IMG/VR virus record: IMGVR_UViG_3300046787_000077
Span: 1-56,225 of that record
Reading direction: 5' to 3' (one strand)
Length of the DNA stretch: 56,225 nt
Source of the DNA: a virus
Of this stretch, positions 6,340 to 13,444 are shown in pieces (the first letter of the stretch is position 1; the number at the start of each line of letters is the position of its first letter). Under the pieces are notes generated by a model. It had not been told where the DNA came from and made no database searches. It saw only the letters and a program-made list of their open reading frames with translations. The position numbers were made by a program, and so were the translations under genes.

Positions 6340-6934
6340 TATTATTATGTTTGTTATTAGCATGGTGCTTCTAGTTCTCTTAATGAGAGAAAGAGGCAAG
6401 AATGCTGAGGCAAGACCTAACGATACGATTACTGTTCACGACACGACTTGGCAAATTCACGATTCAATTCGGATTAAGAAAGTACCCGTATACAAAGAGG
6501 TTATTGTAGAGGTGGCATCCAAACCAGAGATGCTACCTGATACAAACTATGCACGCTTAAAAGAGCAGTACATGGCTTTGTTGCAGTTATATATAAACAA
6601 AATTGTTTACAAGGATACTATTAAGGTGGGCAATTATGGGTACATTGCTGTGTTAGATACAATTAAAGAGAATAAAATAGCCCACAGACGCACACGTGAT
6701 AATTTTAATATACCAGTCGTTAAAGAAACTAAAACTATTATTAAGTATGCACCACCAGTCCGTCAATTATACGTTGGAGGTGGCGTTATGGTTAACAACA
6801 CCCTTGGGATAAGAGGTGCAGAAGCTGGCTTACTCTACAAGACAAAGAAGGATGAGATATATAATATCACAGCCGGAGCTAATCTTGATGGAGCAGTAAT
6901 CTATGGTGTGCATTACTATTATAAACTAAATTAA
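6320..6934 (+). CDS. Membrane-anchored periplasmic protein, DUF6808/spanin-like
   Basis: 204 residues from the ATG at 6320. The frame is open to a GTG at 6302, but the ATG gives a normal signal anchor (MKSLKVSIIMFVISMVLLVL). After the anchor come polar segments such as DTTWQIHDSIRIKKVPVYKE and a C-terminal beta-rich region (LYVGGGVMVNN). I associate this arrangement with DUF6808-type proteins of Bacteroidetes phages, and its place between holin-like and endolysin genes suggests a role in envelope disruption. It overlaps the gene before by 20 nt. Confidence 0.6.
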   Translation: MKSLKVSIIMFVISMVLLVLLMRERGKNAEARPNDTITVHDTTWQIHDSIRIKKVPVYKEVIVEVASKPEMLPDTNYARLKEQYMALLQLYINKIVYKDTIKVGNYGYIAVLDTIKENKIAHRRTRDNFNIPVVKETKTIIKYAPPVRQLYVGGGVMVNNTLGIRGAEAGLLYKTKKDEIYNITAGANLDGAVIYGVHYYYKLN

Positions 6935-6935
6935 A

Positions 6936-7772
6936 ATGCTATTAAGAGTTGGATCGACAGGTGATGATGTAAAGAAGCTCCAAGAATTACTTGGCGTAGA
7001 TGTCATTGGTAAGTTTGGGCCAAAGACTGAGGCAGCTGTGAAGGGATGGCAAGCGGCTCACGGGCTGACCCCTGACGGGGTGGTTGGTGATGCTACGTGG
7101 GCGAAGATGTTCGCACAACCTGTTGTACAAGCTACTGCTCCAGCTCCACAACCTGCTGTTCAGAACACTACTTTTAAATTAGATAAGTTAAAAGGTCACG
7201 TACCACAAGCGGTGATTGATGCAATACCTGATACGGCTGCACGATTTGGGATTACAACATCTTTAAGACTTGCTCACTTCTTAGCTCAATGTGGTCACGA
7301 GTCAGGAGGCTTTAAAGCTGTGCAAGAGAATCTAAACTACGGAGCCAAAGGGCTTCTTGGTATTTTTAAGAAATACTTTAAGACCATAGCTCAAGCCACA
7401 GCGTACGAGCGTAAGCCTGAGAAGATTGCTAACCTAGTATATGCGAATAGAATGGGTAATGGCAACGAGGCCAGTGGCGAAGGATGGAAGTTCCGTGGAC
7501 GTGGGTACATTCAGTTGACAGGTAAAGAGAACTACAAAGCATTTGATGCGACTGTGCCTGAGGACATTATCGCTACTCCAGATCTTGTAGCTACAAAGTA
7601 TGCACTAGCTTCGGCAGCATTTTTCTTTAAGAAGAATAACCTGTGGTCTATTTGCGACAAAGGTAGTTCGCCAGAAGTTGTAACTTTGGTAACCAAAAGG
7701 GTAAATGGCGGTACAATTGGACTCGCTGACCGTCAGAAACATTTTAAAGAATACTATAACCTACTAAGCTAA
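6936..7772 (+). CDS. Endolysin: peptidoglycan-binding domain + GH19 glycosidase
   Basis: 278-residue lysis enzyme. Residues 1-60 are a PG_binding_1 domain (LRVGSTGDDVKKLQ ... GKFGPKTEAAVKGWQ). An Ala/Pro/Gln linker follows at about 65-80, then a GH19 (chitinase/lysozyme-type) catalytic domain with FLAQCGHESGGF (catalytic Glu), YANRMGNG, and FRGRGYIQLTGKENY. It would cleave peptidoglycan in the periplasm late in infection. No signal peptide is seen, so it needs a holin, consistent with the upstream membrane genes. The next small gene starts within its stop codon. Confidence 0.93.
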   Translation: MLLRVGSTGDDVKKLQELLGVDVIGKFGPKTEAAVKGWQAAHGLTPDGVVGDATWAKMFAQPVVQATAPAPQPAVQNTTFKLDKLKGHVPQAVIDAIPDTAARFGITTSLRLAHFLAQCGHESGGFKAVQENLNYGAKGLLGIFKKYFKTIAQATAYERKPEKIANLVYANRMGNGNEASGEGWKFRGRGYIQLTGKENYKAFDATVPEDIIATPDLVATKYALASAAFFFKKNNLWSICDKGSSPEVVTLVTKRVNGGTIGLADRQKHFKEYYNLLS

Positions 7773-7900
7773 TGGCAAAAGCAAAATCATCATCTGAAGC
7801 AAAGAAAATTGTGTTCGGAGTACGTCGCAAAGGGAAGCACGCTAAAACGTCTTCACCAAAAGACAAACAAACTAAAAAATACAGAGGCCAGGGAAGATAA
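7772..7900 (+). CDS. 42-residue basic protein (ends YRGQGR)
   Basis: ATG at 7772 overlaps the endolysin stop; 42 codons to TAA at 7898-7900. The protein is Lys/Arg/Ser-rich (KKIVFGVRRKGKHAKTSSPKDK) and ends KKYRGQGR. I believe this ending recurs in small phage proteins of Bacteroidetes. The last codons form the left arm of the terminator hairpin at 7889-7916. Role unknown. Confidence 0.65.
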   Translation: MAKAKSSSEAKKIVFGVRRKGKHAKTSSPKDKQTKKYRGQGR

Positions 7901-7916
7901 TACTTCCCTGTTTTTA
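7889..7916 (+). terminator. Rho-independent terminator
   Basis: CAGGGAAG (7889-7896) pairs perfectly with CTTCCCTG (7903-7910) around a 6-nt loop, followed by five Ts. It closes the lysis operon and overlaps the end of the 42-aa gene, separating lysis genes from the exported-protein cluster. Confidence 0.85.
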
Positions 7917-7926
7917 TATAAGCATT

Positions 7927-8463
7927 ATGAAAGTACTATTATTTCTTGTATCGTGTATAGTTGGAATTGCAGGAACAACGCAAGGCTACTTTGTGTATTT
8001 GCATTTCTTTGATTCTGCAAAAGCTAGAGAGATTATCTTGTCTCACAACGAGAGTATTGACATCTCATCTGTACAGAATAATGTACAGATTGGTGCACTA
8101 GCTGGCAACCGCAACCTAGAGTTTGGTGTGAAGGGTATGCTAGAAGAATTCGTAGAGGAGAAAGACTATTTGCTTAATCCATACGCAACTAAGAAAATAG
8201 AGGTAGAGATCTTATATCTAGATGTTATTAAGACTCAATCTAATTTATCTGTATTCCATCGCAATAGTGATGCGGTGGTGATACGTATGCGTGGTAAATT
8301 AATTAACAACGGTAAGGTTGTAAAGACAGTTATTGTAGAAGAGTCAGCAGAAGAGGTATCAATGGCTACTCTTTTAATTGACGAGGGTGGAAAATTTAAT
8401 CAAACTAATTTAAGTTCAGCTTTAAAGAAAACTTGTAACACTTTGATTAATAAACTTCTATAA
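7927..8463 (+). CDS. Exported/membrane-anchored protein of the secretion module
   Basis: 178 residues. An N-terminal hydrophobic segment (residues 2-26) with no lipobox Cys acts as a signal peptide or anchor. The rest is alpha/beta, with GVKGMLEEFVEEKDYLL and IEVEILYLDV, recalling the small envelope proteins that accompany CsgG/TolB-like systems; this is weak. It is the first gene after a terminator, and its stop overlaps the start of the cohesin-like gene (TAATG). Function unknown; location in the periplasm is inferred. Confidence 0.6.
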   Translation: MKVLLFLVSCIVGIAGTTQGYFVYLHFFDSAKAREIILSHNESIDISSVQNNVQIGALAGNRNLEFGVKGMLEEFVEEKDYLLNPYATKKIEVEILYLDVIKTQSNLSVFHRNSDAVVIRMRGKLINNGKVVKTVIVEESAEEVSMATLLIDEGGKFNQTNLSSALKKTCNTLINKLL

Positions 8464-10211
8464 TGAAACACCTAATTCTTGTTACCTTTTTATTTGTATT
8501 TGTAACAAACACTTATGCTCAAACGGTAAAACTTTATTTCCCTAATGACACGAACAATCTAAATGTGCGTGGTAATGTGATTAATAAAGGCGATACGTTG
8601 AATGTAGAAGTGCACGCAGACGGAAATAGCAATCTAACTACTCGTGCTTTGTACTTTGACTTTGAGTACCCTAACAATGCCTTGCAGTTAATTAACGTAA
8701 CAAACTCTAATACCATCTTGCCTACTAACTCGCAGTCAACGATGAGCTATTATACTTATCCTGGATACTCTTGGCAATCTACGACAGCTAACAATGTTAC
8801 AGATGGTAATGTGAGGTATCGTTATTCATCTTACACGTATACGCAAGGTGGCACAAAGACTATTCTTAGAGTTTATCTAAACTGGTCAGTTAACCAAGGC
8901 GGCTTAGGTGTGGGTAAATTATTAACTTTAAAGTATAAGTTAAAGACAGATGCACCAGGATACTCTTGGGATCCGATTAGAATGAACTTTGCTGCAGCTT
9001 ACAATCAGAATGGCTCAGAAGGTTCGACATTGATGACTACTCCACTAACGAGTGTTATTATGCTTGACCCTACGGCTAGTAAATACGTTACAGCAAGTAT
9101 TGGTAATAATGCTAACGTAGATGAATTTAGTTTACATAGAGTAGCGTTCACGGACTCAGTAACCAATCAAACTTATCTAGTGGATGCTTTGTCAGACGGA
9201 AGCATCCCAGTTGACCAAACTAGATTCCAACCCAACACAGTTTACCACGTGCGTGTTATGTTTAATATGGACAGCATTAAGGATTTAGCAGCAGCAGCAG
9301 TAACTGTATCTGACTACACTACAGCACAAGCTGAGTTTGTGACACAGAACTTAGATGGTACATTTAAGAATCAATCTATCATCACAGGTATCGGTTATTT
9401 TGCTGCAGATGTGAATAGAAGTAAGTTGTTTGATGGAGGCGACTTAGTGAGGCTATTCTCGCACGTATCAGGAGTGGACAACTTGGTTACATTACCGACA
9501 GGATACGCAGCTGGCACAGATATGTACATGAGTGCTCCAACATTTACAGAGACTGAGTTTAATGCAGCCTCCGCTTCTTCTTGGAAAGATATTACTAAGA
9601 ACTATGTTCGATTTAAGACAGGGGTGATTGGAGAGAACTTGCCATTAAAATTACGCTTTGTAATTCCTGGTGATATTAACCGTAGCCATAGCTCTCAGGT
9701 TGTTATTAATAATGCGATTGCGACTAATGCAATCCCTAGTTTAAAGAAAAACTTTGATGCATCTCAAACAGCAAGATTGTTAATAAACACTCCTGATGGG
9801 ATTAGTGTTAGTTTAAAGAATGCAACGATTACTTCTAGTACAATCGATATTCCTGTTAAAATTAACACTAATACGAAACAAGTATCTGCGTTGCAGTTTG
9901 AGTTTACTTATGACCCGACTAAGGTTAAGTTTGAGCAATTAATTAATGAGGTGCCAAATACTTGGTATACCTTTGTGGATAACAAAGACGGTAAAGTTAG
10001 ATTTGGCTCATTAGATAAAGAGTTAAAGACTCCTATCTCAGGAGAATCTACTCCATTCAAATTACGCTTTAGTTCAATAGGTAATCCTTTGGATATCAAC
10101 ACTTATATTAAAGTAACTCCTAATATGGATGCAAGTTCTAAGACTGGCTACCAGTTGGGAATTAATTTATCAACCGACTCGATCAAGTTGACGGGTTATA
10201 ATCTGTTTTAA
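8463..10211 (+). CDS. Secreted cohesin/dockerin-like surface protein
   Basis: 582 residues with a clear signal peptide (MKHLILVTFLFVFVTNTYA, cleaved before Gln). An N-terminal beta-sandwich (about 22-200; DTLNVEVHADG, YFDFEYPNNALQL) and a C-terminal one (about 455-580; IDIPVKINTNTKQVSALQFE, YDPTKVKFE) both resemble cohesin domains. Between them, ADVNRSKLFDGGDLVRLFSHV near 315 resembles a calcium-binding dockerin repeat, with a second DINRS stretch near 400. Cohesins and dockerins bind each other or sugars outside cells. Presence in a phage is unusual. It may coat the host surface or form a scaffold; the domains are read by eye. Confidence 0.65.
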   Translation: MKHLILVTFLFVFVTNTYAQTVKLYFPNDTNNLNVRGNVINKGDTLNVEVHADGNSNLTTRALYFDFEYPNNALQLINVTNSNTILPTNSQSTMSYYTYPGYSWQSTTANNVTDGNVRYRYSSYTYTQGGTKTILRVYLNWSVNQGGLGVGKLLTLKYKLKTDAPGYSWDPIRMNFAAAYNQNGSEGSTLMTTPLTSVIMLDPTASKYVTASIGNNANVDEFSLHRVAFTDSVTNQTYLVDALSDGSIPVDQTRFQPNTVYHVRVMFNMDSIKDLAAAAVTVSDYTTAQAEFVTQNLDGTFKNQSIITGIGYFAADVNRSKLFDGGDLVRLFSHVSGVDNLVTLPTGYAAGTDMYMSAPTFTETEFNAASASSWKDITKNYVRFKTGVIGENLPLKLRFVIPGDINRSHSSQVVINNAIATNAIPSLKKNFDASQTARLLINTPDGISVSLKNATITSSTIDIPVKINTNTKQVSALQFEFTYDPTKVKFEQLINEVPNTWYTFVDNKDGKVRFGSLDKELKTPISGESTPFKLRFSSIGNPLDINTYIKVTPNMDASSKTGYQLGINLSTDSIKLTGYNLF

Positions 10212-10212
10212 G

Positions 10213-10575
10213 ATGAATAGACTTATTATAGTATTATTTTTGTTATTCGTAATTTCGTGTGAAGAAATTAGCGTAGTTGAGCAGCCAATTAATCTAGGCG
10301 TTGAGTCTAAGGTAATGGTTGTTAACTCAGCAGTTGTTAAAGACAACGTATTACAAGTTAGTATTGCTACTACACCAGGTGCTAAGTATTTACTAGAAGT
10401 ATATACTTTTGGAGGCAAGGAGCCTGTTAAGAAGTTAGGCTTCACTGCAGATGCAAATGTTAGCAATAAAAGTATCCAAATGGATACACTTAAGAAAGGG
10501 ATGTATGATTTAAAAATTATCAACATCTCAGGAGAAGAAATTAAAAGACCAATTAACCACAATAATTATTTATAA
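10213..10575 (+). CDS. Lipoprotein with T9SS-sorting-domain-like beta module
   Basis: 120 residues. A lipoprotein signal (MNRLIIVLFLLFVISC) puts Cys16 at the lipidation site, followed by acidic residues as in exported Bacteroidetes lipoproteins. The remainder is a single beta-sandwich whose end, LKKGMYDLKIINISGEE, resembles the 'L-GiY-vki-' strand of type IX secretion C-terminal domains. It could be an adaptor attached to the outer membrane. It sits one base after the cohesin-like gene and one before the next, so co-expression is likely. Confidence 0.6.
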   Translation: MNRLIIVLFLLFVISCEEISVVEQPINLGVESKVMVVNSAVVKDNVLQVSIATTPGAKYLLEVYTFGGKEPVKKLGFTADANVSNKSIQMDTLKKGMYDLKIINISGEEIKRPINHNNYL

Positions 10576-10576
10576 A

Positions 10577-10882
10577 ATGGCAGAAGAACAAGAAGGAGGC
10601 TCAATCAAAGGGGCTATTATCGGAGGAGTAACATTGCTTATTACAACCGTCACAGGTGTGGTGGCTACTAAGTTTGAGTCTATCTTTGGAGACAAAGAAG
10701 AACCAAAGACTGAGGTGGTGCAACCTGTCGCACAACAACCACAGATTGTCATCAACAATGCACAGACTCAGCAAGCATCAAGCGGAGGCACTAAGACTGT
10801 CATTGTTAAGGAGAAGGCTGCAAAAGAAAAACCTAAAGCTCCTACAGCTAAAGAAGAATTAGAAAAACCACCACAATGGTAA
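10577..10882 (+). CDS. Single-TM protein with extended Gln/Pro/Lys tail
   Basis: 101 residues: a short acidic start, one glycine-rich transmembrane helix (about 10-30; GAIIGGVTLLITTVTGVVA), then a disordered tail rich in Gln, Pro, Lys and Glu. The topology suggests an inner-membrane protein reaching into the periplasm, as for small accessory proteins of envelope machines. It overlaps the CsgG-like gene by 7 nt. No domain is recognised. Confidence 0.6.
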   Translation: MAEEQEGGSIKGAIIGGVTLLITTVTGVVATKFESIFGDKEEPKTEVVQPVAQQPQIVINNAQTQQASSGGTKTVIVKEKAAKEKPKAPTAKEELEKPPQW

Positions 10883-11583
10883 GATGGAGTATTTGCTTAT
10901 TGCTCTTGTCGTTGTCATCTTATGGGCAGATTGCCACGACCAAAACGGAGGCGTATCAAGCTAGTTTTGAGAAGAAGATTAATATCGACTCATTGATGGA
11001 CTATGATGGTCCTAAGATTCCTATTCAATTACTATCGATTGGCATCAATGAGGATATTTATGCGTCTTACCCAGAACTAAAAGATAAGCGTGTAGGATTA
11101 GGTGTAACTAATATTGTGGTTGAGTTCTTGGAAGAGACTAACCGCTTCACATTTACTGAGGATAAGGCTGAGATTAAGAACCGTATGGTTAAGCAGTTTC
11201 AGGCTAGTCAGGCAGGCATATCAGAGAATAAGTTAGACGGACGTGGCAAGATTAAACTTGCTCAGTACTTTGTTTACATTGAGTGCTACGACTTCTCGGT
11301 TAGTGAAGATGAGTCTATTAGTTTAAAAGATGGTGCCAAGCAAACCGTAGTCACAAGACTTGGCTTGCAAGTTAAGTTTGTGAACGCTGAGACAGGAGAG
11401 TATTTTACAGGGTCAGGATTAGGTGAGGCTAAAACAACACGTGAGGCTACGCTAATGAATGACGGTAACTTTGCAGAAATTAAATTTAATCAATCCACTA
11501 TAGGCACAACGACTAAGAAAGCGTTGGAGAATGCTGCTAGTAAAATTATTGTGCGGATGATTAAAAAGAAAATCTTTAAATGA
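10876..11583 (+). CDS. CsgG-like outer-membrane export pore subunit
   Basis: 235 residues with a signal peptide ending SSYG before Gln, and no lipobox Cys. The body follows the CsgG pattern: KDKRVGLGVTNIVVEFLEE, a helix ending VKQFQASQ, AQYFVYIECYDF, then paired strands VTRLGLQVKFVNAETGEYF and GSGLGEAKTTREA, which would supply the membrane hairpins, and a C-terminal ALENAASKIIVRM helix. CsgG forms a nonameric outer-membrane channel for curli subunits. A phage-borne copy next to several signal-peptide proteins suggests a dedicated export route from the infected cell. It overlaps its downstream gene by ATGA. Confidence 0.7.
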   Translation: MVRWSICLLLLSLSSYGQIATTKTEAYQASFEKKINIDSLMDYDGPKIPIQLLSIGINEDIYASYPELKDKRVGLGVTNIVVEFLEETNRFTFTEDKAEIKNRMVKQFQASQAGISENKLDGRGKIKLAQYFVYIECYDFSVSEDESISLKDGAKQTVVTRLGLQVKFVNAETGEYFTGSGLGEAKTTREATLMNDGNFAEIKFNQSTIGTTTKKALENAASKIIVRMIKKKIFK

Positions 11584-12746
11584 AATGGATAGTATTTATA
11601 GCCATACTTATCTTACCCACGATTATGTACGCACAAACACTTACACAGGTGTTCGTGGATCCGTGCAGTGGCAAGGTAACAACTGTAGTGGTACCGCTCG
11701 CTGGTGGCAAGACTACCGTGGTTTACCGAGGGCAGTACAAGGTAGTAACGGCAAACGATATTACAAGTGGAGCTCTGCAAGCGTGGATAAATGAGTTAAC
11801 AGTTAACTTCCCTTGTCCACAAGCTACGATTGCAGTAACACAAACGGTAGCTAACGCAGTATCCCAAGCAGTAGCAGCAGCAACAACAGCGGCAACCGCA
11901 ACAGCAACAAGTGCGGCTACATCAGCAGCTACATCTGCAGCCACAGCGGCAGCAGCACCTGCACCGGTGGCAGAAACAAAAACAGAAACACCTGCAGTGG
12001 AAAGTAAATCAGAAACTAAAACAGAATCTAAAAATGAAGAGCAAAAGTCCGAAAGTGGGGGCAAAAGTAAGTCCGAAAAGAAAACCGAGAGCAAAAGCAA
12101 GTCGTCTTCGTCGAATCCAATTATTTATTCTTCGGATTTTACGGTCGCTCCGACTAGTGAAGTAACATCTATTATTGCTAGTGTTGGTATGAGTCAAGCA
12201 TCCTTGATGGGTAACTCATCGTGGGGCATTAACTCTATGATATGGTCAACTTTTGACCAATTCGCACTAGGAGCCAGATATACCTTGATGAATTTTAATC
12301 AAGGCAAGTTGGAGTCCATCTCAAACTTTGGCGTTACAGGCGTTTATTTAAGTGGAAATGTGTTAGGCTTCGCAACGGCTGCTTACATCGTCCCTATGGG
12401 CAAGTATGGCACCACAGGGGCCAACTATACTTTGTCGGTTGCTGGAGCAAATGACGAGGCTAACATATCCAATAATATATTGCTATTCTACACCGTACCT
12501 ATTAAGATAAATAAGTACGTATCAATTAGTCCTGATTTATACGTATCAGGGTCTTCCACGGGTTATCTAACTAAACAAAAAGTATTTGTAACTAGCAATG
12601 ATATAGGTATTCTAACAGGTGCCTCATTTGATATTGCACTAACAAAACGCTTCAAGTTTAACTTTGCCTTAAAGACAGGTGTTAATACTAATCCTGCTAT
12701 TCCTCAGTCCTATCTTGGGATGATAGGCACCAAAATTAATTTGTAA
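11580..12746 (+). CDS. Outer-membrane beta-barrel protein with low-complexity linker
   Basis: 388 residues. Signal peptide (ends IMYA before Gln); a small domain with two Cys (VDPCSGKVTTVVVPL, NFPCPQ) at about 25-80; an Ala/Thr-rich stretch (about 90-125); a Ser/Lys/Glu linker (about 130-178); then a C-terminal region of alternating strands (about 185-388; GVTGVYLSGNVLGF, LFYTVPIKINKYVSISPDLY) typical of an 8-10-strand outer-membrane barrel. It may be the partner or anchor of the CsgG-like pore. It is the last gene of the module, and a small-RNA candidate follows. Confidence 0.65.
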   Translation: MKWIVFIAILILPTIMYAQTLTQVFVDPCSGKVTTVVVPLAGGKTTVVYRGQYKVVTANDITSGALQAWINELTVNFPCPQATIAVTQTVANAVSQAVAAATTAATATATSAATSAATSAATAAAAPAPVAETKTETPAVESKSETKTESKNEEQKSESGGKSKSEKKTESKSKSSSSNPIIYSSDFTVAPTSEVTSIIASVGMSQASLMGNSSWGINSMIWSTFDQFALGARYTLMNFNQGKLESISNFGVTGVYLSGNVLGFATAAYIVPMGKYGTTGANYTLSVAGANDEANISNNILLFYTVPIKINKYVSISPDLYVSGSSTGYLTKQKVFVTSNDIGILTGASFDIALTKRFKFNFALKTGVNTNPAIPQSYLGMIGTKINL

Positions 12747-12771
12747 CTAATAATATTTGTTTTTATATTTG
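12741..12771 (+). promoter_or_regulatory. Strong Bacteroidetes promoter for the small RNA
   Basis: TTG at 12741-12743, a 20-nt spacer and TATATTTG at 12764-12771. It overlaps the last codons of the barrel gene, and transcription should begin near 12778, just before the first hairpin. This is one of the two best matches to the full promoter in the window. Confidence 0.65.
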
Positions 12772-12777
12772 CAGTGT

Positions 12778-12872
12778 AATAAAGCGAGTATTAGTGTAGG
12801 ACCTAATATTCGTTTTAAATAGTTGAAAAACTAAACAGCCCCGACGGTCCTACACGTTGGGGTTTTGTTTTT
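12778..12872 (+). ncRNA. Candidate small RNA: two hairpins with exactly complementary loops
   Basis: A promoter and a terminator bracket about 90 nt without a reading frame. Hairpin 1 has a 15-bp stem (12780-12794 with 12803-12817, two G-U pairs) and the 8-nt loop TGTAGGAC (12795-12802). Hairpin 2 has an 8-bp stem (CCCCGACG 12839-12846 with CGTTGGGG 12855-12862) and the 8-nt loop GTCCTACA (12847-12854), followed by TTTTGTTTTT, so it is also a terminator. The two loops are perfect reverse complements, allowing an 8-bp kissing complex, or a 10-bp long-range helix if the flanking pair opens. A 21-nt A-rich linker joins them. Family and function are unknown. Confidence 0.75.
12839..12872 (+). terminator. 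Rho-independent terminator (second hairpin of the small RNA)
   Basis: GC-rich 8-bp stem with one G-U pair and an 8-nt loop, followed by TTTTGTTTTT. The T tract runs directly into the start codon of the HNH gene at 12873. Confidence 0.8.
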
Positions 12873-13403
12873 ATGGAGATTTGGAAAGATGTTGTTGGCT
12901 ATGAAGGGCACTTTATGGTTAGCGAAAGTGGAAAAGTTAAATCATTAGATAGGAAATATAAAAGATCTGATGGATCTATATATCCTGTAACAGGAAAGGA
13001 GCTAACTCCTTTTATTAGTAATGTTGGATATTCTAGGATAGCACTAAGAAGAAATGGAAAACCAATGAAGTACTCTGTTCACAGATTAGTAGCTGAAGCA
13101 TTCTTGCCCAAAGAAGAAGGTCGTGATTTTGTGAATCACTTAGATGGAGATAAATTAAATAATCACTATTCTAATTTAGAATGGGTATCGATGATTGAAA
13201 ACAATTGTCACAGATTTAATAAAATCAATACAACTAGTAGATATACTGGAGTTACTTGGATAAAAGCAAAGCAACGATATGTCGCAGTTATGCAAATAAA
13301 CGGTGTACAGAAAACAATAGGTCATTTTCATAATGAAGAAGATGCTTATGCTGCTAGATGTAAGTATGAAAAGGATAACGGTATAATAAATAAGTATCTG
13401 TAA
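12873..13403 (+). CDS. HNH homing endonuclease (NUMOD4-HNH-AP2)
   Basis: 176 residues with three modules: NUMOD4 (1-30; EIWKDVVGYEGHFMVSESGKV), an HNH_3 nuclease (about 70-108; VHRLVAEAFLP, VNHLDGDKLNNH, LEWVSMIENN) with the catalytic His and Asn residues present, and an AP2-type DNA-binding domain (about 120-170; SRYTGVTWIKAKQRYVA, FHNEEDAYAA). Such free-standing enzymes cut a related phage genome that lacks the gene and spread by repair. No intron boundary is visible. The ATG immediately follows a terminator T tract, leaving no leader, so expression may depend on read-through. Confidence 0.9.
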   Translation: MEIWKDVVGYEGHFMVSESGKVKSLDRKYKRSDGSIYPVTGKELTPFISNVGYSRIALRRNGKPMKYSVHRLVAEAFLPKEEGRDFVNHLDGDKLNNHYSNLEWVSMIENNCHRFNKINTTSRYTGVTWIKAKQRYVAVMQINGVQKTIGHFHNEEDAYAARCKYEKDNGIINKYL

Positions 13404-13410
13404 AATTCCG

Positions 13411-13418
13411 TATTTTTG
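13411..13418 (+). promoter_or_regulatory. -7 box for the tail-fibre operon
   Basis: TATTTTTG matches TAnnTTTG and ends 26 nt before the fibre ATG at 13445. No TTG is found at the standard -33 spacing, so confidence is moderate. Confidence 0.45.
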
Positions 13419-13444
13419 TAAGATAACAAGCAAAGATACCACCT

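Noticed and set aside
11723-12197. Minus- and plus-strand frames over the low-complexity linker of the barrel gene
   Set aside because: Low-complexity DNA gives open frames by chance; the signal-peptide protein on the plus strand continues through.
12778-12872. Group I intron or ribozyme associated with the HNH gene
   Set aside because: The element is too small, and no conserved intron core or split reading frame is seen on either side.
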